Shown piece by piece: positions 1 to 5,258 of a DNA stretch of 9,708 bases. The notes under the pieces were generated by a model. It saw only the letters and a program-made list of their open reading frames with translations, made no database searches and was not told the DNA's origin. Each line of letters starts with the position of its first letter. Position 1 is the first letter of the stretch. Origin of the DNA: Bacteroides sp. (GTDB lineage: Bacteria > Bacteroidota > Bacteroidia > Bacteroidales > Bacteroidaceae); the NCBI GenBank assembly GCA_019417975.1, contig DYCT01000052.1, forward strand, positions 1 through 9,708, given 5' to 3'. A program made the translations under genes and the position numbers.

Positions 1-86
1 GTCTTATATACCATCCACCTCTATCTACTCATTTTTCATCAAACATACAAATTTTTCCGTAGATAGGCTAACTTTCATCCATTTTT

Positions 87-118
87 TTAGCACATCCCCA
101 AAATATCTCCTAAATTCG
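87..118 (+). promoter_or_regulatory. putative Bacteroidales promoter of the pabA-like gene
   Basis: A TAAATTCG element (111-118) matches the Bacteroidales -7 consensus TAnnTTTG at all but one base. It is preceded, after exactly 20 bp, by TTAG (87-90), a weak match to the -33 element TTTG. Transcription would start near 124, leaving about 50 nt of leader before the ATG at 174. No other convincing promoter is visible in 1-137, which otherwise appears non-coding and T-rich. Confidence 0.45.
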
Positions 119-173
119 TCCGCGCAAATATTCCAACATGCGGGATACTTGTTCACAAAAGACCAGACTAAGT

Positions 174-743
174 ATGAAAAAAACCTTATTGTTAGACAAT
201 TACGACTCTTTCACTTACAACCTGCTTCACACACTGAAAGAAGTGGGTTGCACAGATATTGATGTACGCTACAACGACAGCATCTCCCTTGACGAAGTAG
301 ATGGCTACGACCGGATTCTACTTTCGCGAGGTCCGGGTCTTCCTGAAGAAGCCGGTATCCTGCTACCTCTCATCCGTCGGTATGCTTCCAGCAAGCGTAT
401 CTTGGGCGTCTGTTTAGGTCATCAGGCAATAGCACAAGCTTTTGGCGGAAAGCTAATAAACCTATCGCACGTCTACCATGGAGTGTCCAGTCCCATCCAT
501 TCCCTATACGACGAGTTGCTTTTCCATGCGATACCCCAGCCGTTTGAGGTTGGCCGCTATCACTCATGGGCTGTATCGCCCGATGAATTTCCAAGCTGTC
601 TGGAGATTACGGCTCAGTCGCCCGACCAGTGTATCATGGCACTCCGCCACCGCGAATACGATGTACGCGGTATCCAATTCCATCCCGAATCGGTGCTGAC
701 CCCTTTTGGGAAACAGATGATTTCCAACTGGATAAACGGCTAA
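174..743 (+). CDS. pabA: class I glutamine amidotransferase, PabA/TrpG type (aminodeoxychorismate or anthranilate synthase component II)
   Basis: This cytoplasmic subunit removes the amide from glutamine and passes ammonia to a chorismate-binding partner (PabB or TrpE), for folate or tryptophan synthesis. The 189-aa product has the family hallmarks: NYDSFTYNL at residues 9-17, the nucleophile loop GVCLGHQ with Cys80, a GRYHS segment at 127-131, and FHPES with His170 and Glu172 completing the triad. Its length is normal for a stand-alone subunit. An in-frame ATG at 138 would add 12 residues, but the family normally begins at the MKKTLLLDNYDSF position, so 174 is chosen. One oddity is SRGPG (51-55), where most relatives have SPGPG. 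No partner synthase gene lies in the window and there is no trp operon around it, so PabA is favoured over TrpG without proof. The gene ends at a strong terminator. Confidence 0.82.
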   Translation: MKKTLLLDNYDSFTYNLLHTLKEVGCTDIDVRYNDSISLDEVDGYDRILLSRGPGLPEEAGILLPLIRRYASSKRILGVCLGHQAIAQAFGGKLINLSHVYHGVSSPIHSLYDELLFHAIPQPFEVGRYHSWAVSPDEFPSCLEITAQSPDQCIMALRHREYDVRGIQFHPESVLTPFGKQMISNWING

Positions 744-768
744 ACACACCAGCTTCATCCATTCCATA

Positions 769-866
769 CAAAAGCAACAGCCGGAGCGAAATCCCTTCGC
801 CCCGGCTGCTTTTATCTACTTTGTGGTTACGTAATTAAAATTATGACTAACTAACTTATTTTCTAC
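769..866 (-). ncRNA. candidate small RNA of about 100 nt
   Basis: A good Bacteroidales promoter on the minus strand (871-902) points into the gap between the two convergent genes, and the transcript would stop at the bidirectional hairpin (770-813). The result is a transcript of about 100 nt with its own promoter and a strong terminator but no convincing reading frame. The 5' part is AT-rich and includes a GTTAC/GTAAC-type imperfect inverted repeat around 826-854. The 3' end is the terminator stem, a common small-RNA layout. The promoter could instead be cryptic, or the RNA could merely be a 3' product of the MORN gene. No known RNA family is recognised. Confidence 0.35.
770..813. terminator. 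bidirectional rho-independent terminator between convergent genes
   Basis: The stem is AAAAG (770-774) with CTTTT (809-813), CAGCCGG (778-784) with CCGGCTG (802-808), and GCGAA (786-790) with TTCGC (796-800) around a five-base loop. A CAA bulge (775-777) and one A/C mismatch are the only breaks. The hairpin has T-runs on both exits, so it can end the amidotransferase transcript on the plus strand and the MORN-gene or small-RNA transcript on the minus strand. Confidence 0.85.
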
Positions 867-870
867 ACGG

Positions 871-902
871 CAAAGATACGAGCTGTTGCTTACACCCGCA
901 AT
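871..902 (-). promoter_or_regulatory. near-consensus Bacteroidales promoter inside a convergent intergenic region
   Basis: On the minus strand TATCTTTG (878 to 871) is a perfect TAnnTTTG -7 element. It lies 20 bp after ATTG (902 to 899), a 3-of-4 match to the -33 TTTG. It sits downstream of the MORN gene and upstream of the terminator, where neither flanking gene needs a promoter. Confidence 0.5.
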
Positions 903-987
903 ACCATCTTTAAGGTATATTCTATCGGCAGCCTCCCCAAAATAAGGGATATTCTCTCACCAGTCATCCCATTGCGTAACCGCATGT

Positions 988-2154
988 TTATTTTTTCAAT
1001 CGTCCCATTTCATATATAGCATGACGTATCAAATTGCCATCCCGGTCGGTTTCCACAAAAGCGCCATCTTTCTTACCTTGACGGAATGTCCCTTCATAGC
1101 GCACTCCTTCTTTATCTTCCATCACACCTTTTCCGTCTTCCAGCCCGTTCACGAATCCGCCTTTATATTTTGTTCCGTCTTTTTGGCGAAGCACTCCCTC
1201 CCCATTGGCTTTATTGTCTTTCCAGTTTCCTTCATACACATCTCCGTTACCCCAAGTATATTTACCGAATCCGCATCGTTGGTTCTTTTTCCATTCACCT
1301 TCATATACCGCTCCGTTGCTCCAAGTGAACGTTCCCTTTCCGTCTTGCTCTCCGTTTTTAAATTCACCCACATACTTATCTCCGTTAGCATGATTGTAAA
1401 TACCTTGTCCGGTACGTGCACCCTCTACATAATTTCCTTCGTAACGGTCGCCCGATGAGAAATAATAAATACCTGTGCCGTGCTGTACATCTTCCTGCCA
1501 GTCGCCCACATACTTATCATTATTTACATACGCAAATGTTCCTTTTCCGTGTCGCATATCGTTTTTCCATTCGCCTTCGTACTTCGATCCATCATCCCAG
1601 ATTAGATAGCCTTTTCCATTTTTCTTGTCACCTTTCCAATCACCGTCATACACAGATCCGTTCTGCCAGGTATATTTACCTTTTCCTTCGCGCTTATCCT
1701 GCATCCAGTTTCCCACATAGATATCACCGTTGTAATAATACATCGTCCCCATACCTTGCTGGTAATCTGTATACCACATTCCTTCATACCGATTATTGTT
1801 TAAGAAATGAAAAGTTCCCCTTCCGTGCTGCTGGTCTTGAAACCATTGCCCTTCATAGCGTTCGCCATTCTTGAACGTGTATACACCATATCCTTCTCGT
1901 TTCCCTTTCACATATTCTCCTTCGTACACATCTCCATTCGCAAATATTGTTTTCCCCTTTCCATAGGGCCGTCCGTGTTTCAACTCACCCGAGTATACAC
2001 TTCCATCCTTAAACTTATAGGTTCCTATTTTTATCTGCGAGGAAAAAATTCCAGACACCTTATCAATAAAATTTCTTTTTTCCTGCGCTTGCAGCGTACC
2101 GACAGCTGTTTGTGCAACAATCACAAAAAGTAATGAGAATATATATTTATACAT
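988..2154 (-). CDS. secreted protein with 14 tandem MORN repeats
   Basis: The 388-aa product has a Sec signal peptide (charged start, hydrophobic residues 5-20, likely cut near Ala23) and a short linker. Fourteen consecutive 23-residue MORN repeats then run from residue 54 to 375 without a single insertion or deletion, followed by a 13-residue tail. Each repeat follows the form YxGxW/FxxxxxxGxGxxxxxxG, for example YEGEWKN at its start. MORN repeats form extended beta-hairpin ladders and in eukaryotes often bind membranes or other proteins. The role of exported bacterial versions is not known. No catalytic domain is attached. There is no lipobox Cys, so it is probably periplasmic or secreted. 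Its own promoter lies just upstream, and it ends in the convergent region with a shared terminator. Confidence 0.9.
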   Translation of the reverse strand: MYKYIFSLLFVIVAQTAVGTLQAQEKRNFIDKVSGIFSSQIKIGTYKFKDGSVYSGELKHGRPYGKGKTIFANGDVYEGEYVKGKREGYGVYTFKNGERYEGQWFQDQQHGRGTFHFLNNNRYEGMWYTDYQQGMGTMYYYNGDIYVGNWMQDKREGKGKYTWQNGSVYDGDWKGDKKNGKGYLIWDDGSKYEGEWKNDMRHGKGTFAYVNNDKYVGDWQEDVQHGTGIYYFSSGDRYEGNYVEGARTGQGIYNHANGDKYVGEFKNGEQDGKGTFTWSNGAVYEGEWKKNQRCGFGKYTWGNGDVYEGNWKDNKANGEGVLRQKDGTKYKGGFVNGLEDGKGVMEDKEGVRYEGTFRQGKKDGAFVETDRDGNLIRHAIYEMGRLKK

Positions 2155-2187
2155 GACTTTATTCTAAAATAAACGATTTAACGTGTT

Positions 2188-2218
2188 CAAAGTTAGTATT
2201 TCTGTCCGACATACGAAA
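2188..2218 (-). promoter_or_regulatory. promoter of the MORN-repeat gene
   Basis: On the minus strand TAACTTTG (2195 to 2188) is a perfect Bacteroidales -7 element. After a 19-bp spacer upstream comes TTTC (2218 to 2215), a 3-of-4 match to the -33 element. The leader would be about 25-30 nt. The promoter lies wholly inside the 70-bp gap to the M16 gene, so the MORN gene can be expressed on its own. Confidence 0.65.
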
Positions 2219-2224
2219 AAATCG

Positions 2225-3523
2225 TTATACTTTGTTAGTGTTTTTTTTACCCACTACAACTTCGGTTAGTTCGTTCGGTTTCAAATATAGGCAAGCCAGT
2301 TCGCGCAGCTGAGCAGCTGTAATCTCAGCCCTTACCCTATCCATACGTTTGTAATAGTCGTCTCCCAATCCATTCAAATCCAATGCCATCCACACATCGG
2401 CGAGCGCCATTCCGCCTTCTAGTCTTCGGCAAAGTCGTCCGAACAGATAGTTTTTCAGCATATTCAGTTCTTCCTGCGGTACCAGTTCCTGTTGCAACAC
2501 TTCCATCTCATGTCTCACTTCGCGAACAATGGCTTCTGTATAATCCGCATCTGCTTCCGAAGCAATCAGCAAGACCCCTGTACCGGGGCGGTTCAACAGC
2601 TGTGCCGAGATGCCATACGTATATCCTTTCTCTTCTCGAATGTTTTTCATCAGTCGACTACCGAAATAACCACCCAACAAATCGGTCAACACACGCATTC
2701 CCATATAGTCGGGATGTCCATAGCCAATGCTCAGCTCACCCAAGCGCAATGAGTTTTGCATTGCATCTTCACGATTTACAAACAGACGTTTCTCTCCTGC
2801 AAGCACCGGTAGCACTTTCCGATAGTCGGCTTTCTGCGTAGTATCTCCCCAATGTCCGCTGCCAAATACCCGTTTTGTGGTCTCCACTACCTTGTCGGTC
2901 ACCAAGCCAGATAGATATACGCTACAGTTTGCCGCATTGTAATACCTATTATAATAAGCCACTGCCTGTTCGCGTTTTAGCCCCCAATAAGCAGCAGCTG
3001 TCACACCCCTGCCTGTAGGATGTTCCTTCCCTAACAAAGCCAAGTCGAAATAGCGGTTTGCCAGATAGTCGCTTTCTGTAGCATTCACCCAATACTGTTG
3101 CTGTTTATTCTCCATCAGTACCCGATACTCCCGTTCAGGGAAAATCGGTTCTTTTACTATCGATTCTATGATGTTCCATACCTCATTGACATACTTATTT
3201 AGTGCGAACACCGTGACTACCGAACATTCGTCGCCTACATGCAGACTGAGCCAAGCACCGTAATAATCTAATTTTTCTTCAATCTGAGCTGCCGAAAAGC
3301 TTCGCGTCCCTTCCCGCAACATCCGGTTGGTCACCGCAGCCTGCAGAGGCACCTCTTCGTGATAACTACCTCCACCAAACACCAAATCCATACGCACCAT
3401 TTCTACTTGTCCCGTACGTATCACATTGAGTGGCATTCCATTGTCCATCACACCTCTTTCCGGAGGCAGACAGGTCAGCTTTTCTAACTCATTCAGAGTC
3501 GGTTGTATGCTTCTATCTATCAT
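2225..3523 (-). CDS. M16 (pitrilysin/insulinase) family protein lacking the zinc-binding motif
   Basis: The 432-aa product has the two-half layout of a single M16 subunit. The C-terminal half keeps the family's RLMKNIREEKGYTYG segment (290-304; the Arg/Tyr substrate-contacting region) after GGYFGS. In the N-terminal half, where active members carry HxxEH, the sequence reads AAVTNRMLREGT (62-73), and no HxxEH occurs anywhere. In known two-subunit M16 enzymes one partner is catalytic and the other is degenerate like this one, helping to form the chamber. By analogy this is probably the non-catalytic partner, but no catalytic M16 gene is next to it here. No signal peptide is seen, so it is likely cytoplasmic. 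The N-terminal half resembles active relatives in order (GGGSYHE at 50-56), so it is not a truncation. Confidence 0.85.
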   Translation of the reverse strand: MIDRSIQPTLNELEKLTCLPPERGVMDNGMPLNVIRTGQVEMVRMDLVFGGGSYHEEVPLQAAVTNRMLREGTRSFSAAQIEEKLDYYGAWLSLHVGDECSVVTVFALNKYVNEVWNIIESIVKEPIFPEREYRVLMENKQQQYWVNATESDYLANRYFDLALLGKEHPTGRGVTAAAYWGLKREQAVAYYNRYYNAANCSVYLSGLVTDKVVETTKRVFGSGHWGDTTQKADYRKVLPVLAGEKRLFVNREDAMQNSLRLGELSIGYGHPDYMGMRVLTDLLGGYFGSRLMKNIREEKGYTYGISAQLLNRPGTGVLLIASEADADYTEAIVREVRHEMEVLQQELVPQEELNMLKNYLFGRLCRRLEGGMALADVWMALDLNGLGDDYYKRMDRVRAEITAAQLRELACLYLKPNELTEVVVGKKNTNKV

Positions 3524-3633
3524 CTTCTGTTTCCCCCGATATTTATAAATTCTGCCATACAGCAGTATGTCGATGCCTTTTTTGTCCCGATTATTTTATT
3601 CTTATTCATAGTTGTTTCAGATACATGAAAGCG

Positions 3634-3641
3634 CAAATTTA
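3634..3641 (-). promoter_or_regulatory. candidate -7 element for the M16 gene
   Basis: On the minus strand TAAATTTG (3641 to 3634) is a perfect TAnnTTTG. No TTTG-like -33 element stands 19-21 bp upstream, so the assignment is weaker than for the other promoters. It implies a leader of about 100 nt. It lies only 8 bp from the -33 element of the divergent FolK-like gene. Confidence 0.35.
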
Positions 3642-3649
3642 CAAAAAGA

Positions 3650-3681
3650 TTTGGTTATCCGCTTTATTTACTCCATATTTG
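3650..3681 (+). promoter_or_regulatory. promoter of the FolK-like gene
   Basis: A perfect -33 TTTG (3650-3653), a 20-bp spacer, then CATATTTG (3674-3681), which differs from TAnnTTTG at only one base. Transcription would begin near 3687, about 18 nt before the ATG at 3705. The promoter lies downstream of the earlier in-frame ATG at 3612, so it helps decide the translation start. Confidence 0.65.
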
Positions 3682-3704
3682 CACTTTACGTAATCATCAG
3701 AATC

Positions 3705-4070
3705 ATGCACCGTTGCTACATCTGTTTAGGCTCCAATACCGACCCTCACACCCAATTGGTTCGGGCTCGTGCAGAGCTTATCACCCATTTTCCCGACATT
3801 GTTTTCGGTGAAGAAATGGTAAGTGAACCTTATGGTCTCTTGTACAACGCCAACTTGTTTCACAACCAGACAGCTTGTTTCCACAGCTTTCTGACTACCG
3901 AAGAACTACACGACCTCTTTAAACACATTGAGCATAATGCCGGCCGATTGCCCGAGCACAAGCAGTCCGAGACAGTCGTTCTCGACATCGACTTGGTGCG
4001 TTACGATGACCGCATCCTAAAACCTGCCGATATCGACCGTTGCTATATGCGTTTTCCCAACTTTCGCTGA
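3705..4070 (+). CDS. folK: short HPPK (FolK)-like protein
   Basis: HPPK transfers pyrophosphate from ATP to 6-hydroxymethyl-dihydropterin, a step in folate synthesis. The 121-aa product shows the family start YICLGSN (5-11), a LFHNQTA segment (51-57) near the pterin-binding Asn, an EHNAGR segment (77-81 region) and LDIDL with the two Mg-binding aspartates Asp94 and Asp96. It is clearly shorter than the usual ~155-160 aa. The loop between GR and the aspartates lacks the usual WGPR-type motif, and the chain ends about 12 residues after the region matching the HPPK active-site Arg. ATG 3705 is chosen because the motif starts there and the promoter lies inside the longer frame (ATG 3612). It could be a divergent active enzyme or a derivative with another role, so the symbol is tentative. 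Confidence 0.68.
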   Translation: MHRCYICLGSNTDPHTQLVRARAELITHFPDIVFGEEMVSEPYGLLYNANLFHNQTACFHSFLTTEELHDLFKHIEHNAGRLPEHKQSETVVLDIDLVRYDDRILKPADIDRCYMRFPNFR

Positions 4071-4198
4071 AGTTTTCGGTCGAAACAATTCTTGATATAT
4101 CCTCCAAAAATACCACAAAGAGCAAAGCCCAACAATGCTCCGAAAACTCCAAAACACAAGAAAAACAACATAGAATCCGAAATCCTCGCTACAGACAT
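4043..4198 (-). CDS. putative small membrane protein (51 aa)
   Basis: This minus-strand frame starts at ATG 4198 (an in-frame stop lies upstream with no earlier start codon) and ends at TAG 4043. Residues 10-36 form one strongly hydrophobic segment (LFFLCFGVFGALLG, then FALCGIFGGYI) with regularly spaced glycines (17, 20, 24, 29, 32, 33), three cysteines (15, 28, 38) and a basic amphipathic tail, RKLQRKLGKRI (41-51). A hydrophobic helix plus charged tail is the layout of many small membrane proteins and of type I toxin peptides, but no family is recognised. The last 28 bp lie antisense to the end of the FolK-like gene. No strong ribosome-binding site is seen. An alternative start is Met10. 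A repeat array lies just upstream. It may still be a chance frame. Confidence 0.42.
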   Translation of the reverse strand: MSVARISDSMLFFLCFGVFGALLGFALCGIFGGYIKNCFDRKLQRKLGKRI

Positions 4199-4240
4199 CT
4201 CTGGAGGGGATAAAAAGTATCTATACGTTCAACCGCAAAA

Positions 4241-4350
4241 TATCTTAAGATACTTCGCGATTTATCTTAGGATACTTGACCATTTATCTTAGGATACTTG
4301 GCGGTTTATCTTAAGATACTTGGCGAAGTATCCTAAGATATCTTTTCAGA
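4241..4350. repeat. array of about five 22-bp tandem repeats with palindromic cores
   Basis: Units begin at 4241, 4263, 4285, 4307 and 4329, exactly 22 bp apart. The core is TATCTTAAGATA, a perfect 12-bp palindrome (units 1 and 4), or TATCTTAGGATA (units 2 and 3). The fifth, degenerate unit has TATCCTAAGATA, the reverse complement of the second form. The rest of each unit is CTT(G/C)GCG(A/G)-like. A further degenerate unit may start near 4218. There are no spacers, so this is not a CRISPR. The array lies in the 385-bp gap (4199-4583) upstream of the small membrane-protein frame. It could be an operator array, an RNA-structured leader or a genome-wide intergenic repeat. Confidence 0.85.
4307..4343. 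repeat. long inverted repeat formed by the last two repeat units
   Basis: TATCTTAAGATACTT (4307-4321) pairs with AAGTATCCTAAGATA (4326-4340) around a four-base GGCG loop, with a single mismatch over 15 pairs. The inner seven pairs (GATACTT/AAGTATC) are perfect. A short T-rich stretch (TCTTTTC) follows on the plus strand, so it might act as a weak terminator for transcripts coming from the FolK-like gene, though the gap to that gene is over 230 bp. Confidence 0.7.
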
Positions 4351-4361
4351 GAAACTGAAAA
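4343..4361. repeat. small perfect hairpin
   Basis: TTTTCAG (4343-4349) pairs perfectly with CTGAAAA (4355-4361) around a five-base loop, directly after the tandem array. The stem is AT-rich and weak, and no function is evident. The rest of the gap (4362-4460) is purine-rich with no frame or promoter that I can support. Confidence 0.45.
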
Positions 4362-4460
4362 TAACCTTTTCGGAATGCCTAAAATAGGAAAAATAGAACA
4401 CTAAAGAAAAAGAGTAGAAAAATCAGAACAAGAGTAAAGCATGCAATCCGTTTTTTAGAA

Positions 4461-4495
4461 TATAGAAAAGCCGATTTGCTCACGCAAACCGGCTT
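4461..4495 (-). terminator. rho-independent terminator of the surface-lipoprotein operon
   Basis: Read on the minus strand, AAGCCGGTTTGC (4495 to 4484) pairs with GCAAATCGGCTT (4479 to 4468) around a four-base loop, with one mismatch in 12 pairs, and runs into TTCTATA. It lies about 90 bp past the last stop codon of the operon. Exit on the plus strand lacks a T-run, so it is assigned to the minus strand. Confidence 0.75.
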
Positions 4496-4504
4496 CCGCT
4501 ATCA

Positions 4505-4568
4505 GGGGAGCCACAACATACAAATAGCTTCCCCCTACTCCCAGAAACTTCCTCCAAAAAGCTGGGAG
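4505..4568 (-). repeat. two further stem-loops in the operon 3' untranslated region
   Basis: Between the last stop codon and the terminator are a perfect seven-pair stem CTCCCAG/CTGGGAG (4538-4544 with 4562-4568), and next to it a bulged stem of AGGGGAGC (near 4505-4512) with GCTTCCCCCT (4527-4536). Together with the terminator they make a densely folded tail, which might protect the mRNA from 3' decay. That role is inference. Confidence 0.45.
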
Positions 4569-4583
4569 ATTTTCGTCTATTTT

Positions 4584-5249
4584 TTATTGTACATCCACTT
4601 TGATTTCATAATGTCCGGCTTTTACATCTTCCAAGACGCCTGGGATGGAAAAAGCTTGTCCATCAGCATTAGTCATCTTGATTTCGTAAGTCAATCGGCC
4701 ATCGGCAGGAACATCAAAATAACAATAAGCATTGTTGTACTTTGCTCCGGCTACCGTCACCGTACGACCACTTACCGAAGTAATCGTGACATTGATGTCG
4801 GGAAAATCGGTCAAAGTAAGTGGCGCAAAGGCTACACGCACAGCGGTATTGAGGAGCGGAGCTACCAACGATATGGTTGTAAGACTACCTTTTTCCACTT
4901 GAAACGGTTCCGACTCGACCGAATAAGCACCCTTTCCTAAGTCGCCACTGGCGGCTTCTTCGTGATTATCGGTAAATGCCTTGACTGTATATGTACCGGC
5001 AGGTATAAGGAAACGTTTGTCGAAAAGCGTTCCAGGAGCATAATCGTGTTCCGGCAATACCTGTCCGTCCTGACAGATTTGTACCCGCATTCCGCCTTCT
5101 ACCAGCTTTGTAAGAGGCAGTTCGGTCACTCGACTATCCACGGCAATATCATCAAGCTGCAGATAACCGTAATCAGACTCCACTATATCTTCACTTGCAC
5201 ACGCTGCAAACAAAACAGCGGACATAACTAAATAAAGTATCTTCTTCAT
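4584..5249 (-). CDS. DUF4493 family surface lipoprotein, single domain
   Basis: The 221-aa product begins with a lipoprotein signal peptide ending FAAC, with lipidated Cys17 followed by ASED. Acidic residues right after the cysteine match the surface-export pattern known for Bacteroides lipoproteins. The mature part is all-beta in character and aligns with the N-terminal third of the next protein upstream: both share a PxGxYTVxA strand (IPAGTYTV at 82-89), an F/I-x-V-x-x-G turn, and an L-x-N-x-AV strand (132-138). This is the DUF4493 pattern, whose function is unknown. It is the last gene of the operon. Its ATG follows the preceding stop after nine bases containing a GGAAA stretch, so it is probably co-translated. 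It lacks a PCMD domain, so it may be an accessory or tip-like partner of the larger protein. Confidence 0.8.
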   Translation of the reverse strand: MKKILYLVMSAVLFAACASEDIVESDYGYLQLDDIAVDSRVTELPLTKLVEGGMRVQICQDGQVLPEHDYAPGTLFDKRFLIPAGTYTVKAFTDNHEEAASGDLGKGAYSVESEPFQVEKGSLTTISLVAPLLNTAVRVAFAPLTLTDFPDINVTITSVSGRTVTVAGAKYNNAYCYFDVPADGRLTYEIKMTNADGQAFSIPGVLEDVKAGHYEIKVDVQ

Positions 5250-5258
5250 AATTTCCGC

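Noticed and set aside
1021..1874. Overlapping plus-strand frames opposite the MORN gene
   Set aside because: They are shadows of the 69-bp coding repeat: the antisense products repeat the same low-complexity pattern (Ser/Phe/Pro-rich) at the MORN period.
174..4070. A folate-synthesis operon linking the PabA-like and FolK-like genes
   Set aside because: Two minus-strand genes, a strong terminator and separate promoters lie between them, so they are not co-transcribed.
4092..4292. A plus-strand frame of 66 codons after the FolK-like gene
   Set aside because: It would need a TTG start, its product is Lys/Asn/Pro-rich without a pattern, and it runs into the repeat array; the minus-strand frame is far more protein-like.
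4241..4350. Tandem repeats as a CRISPR array
   Set aside because: Units follow one another every 22 bp without unique spacers, and no cas gene is present.
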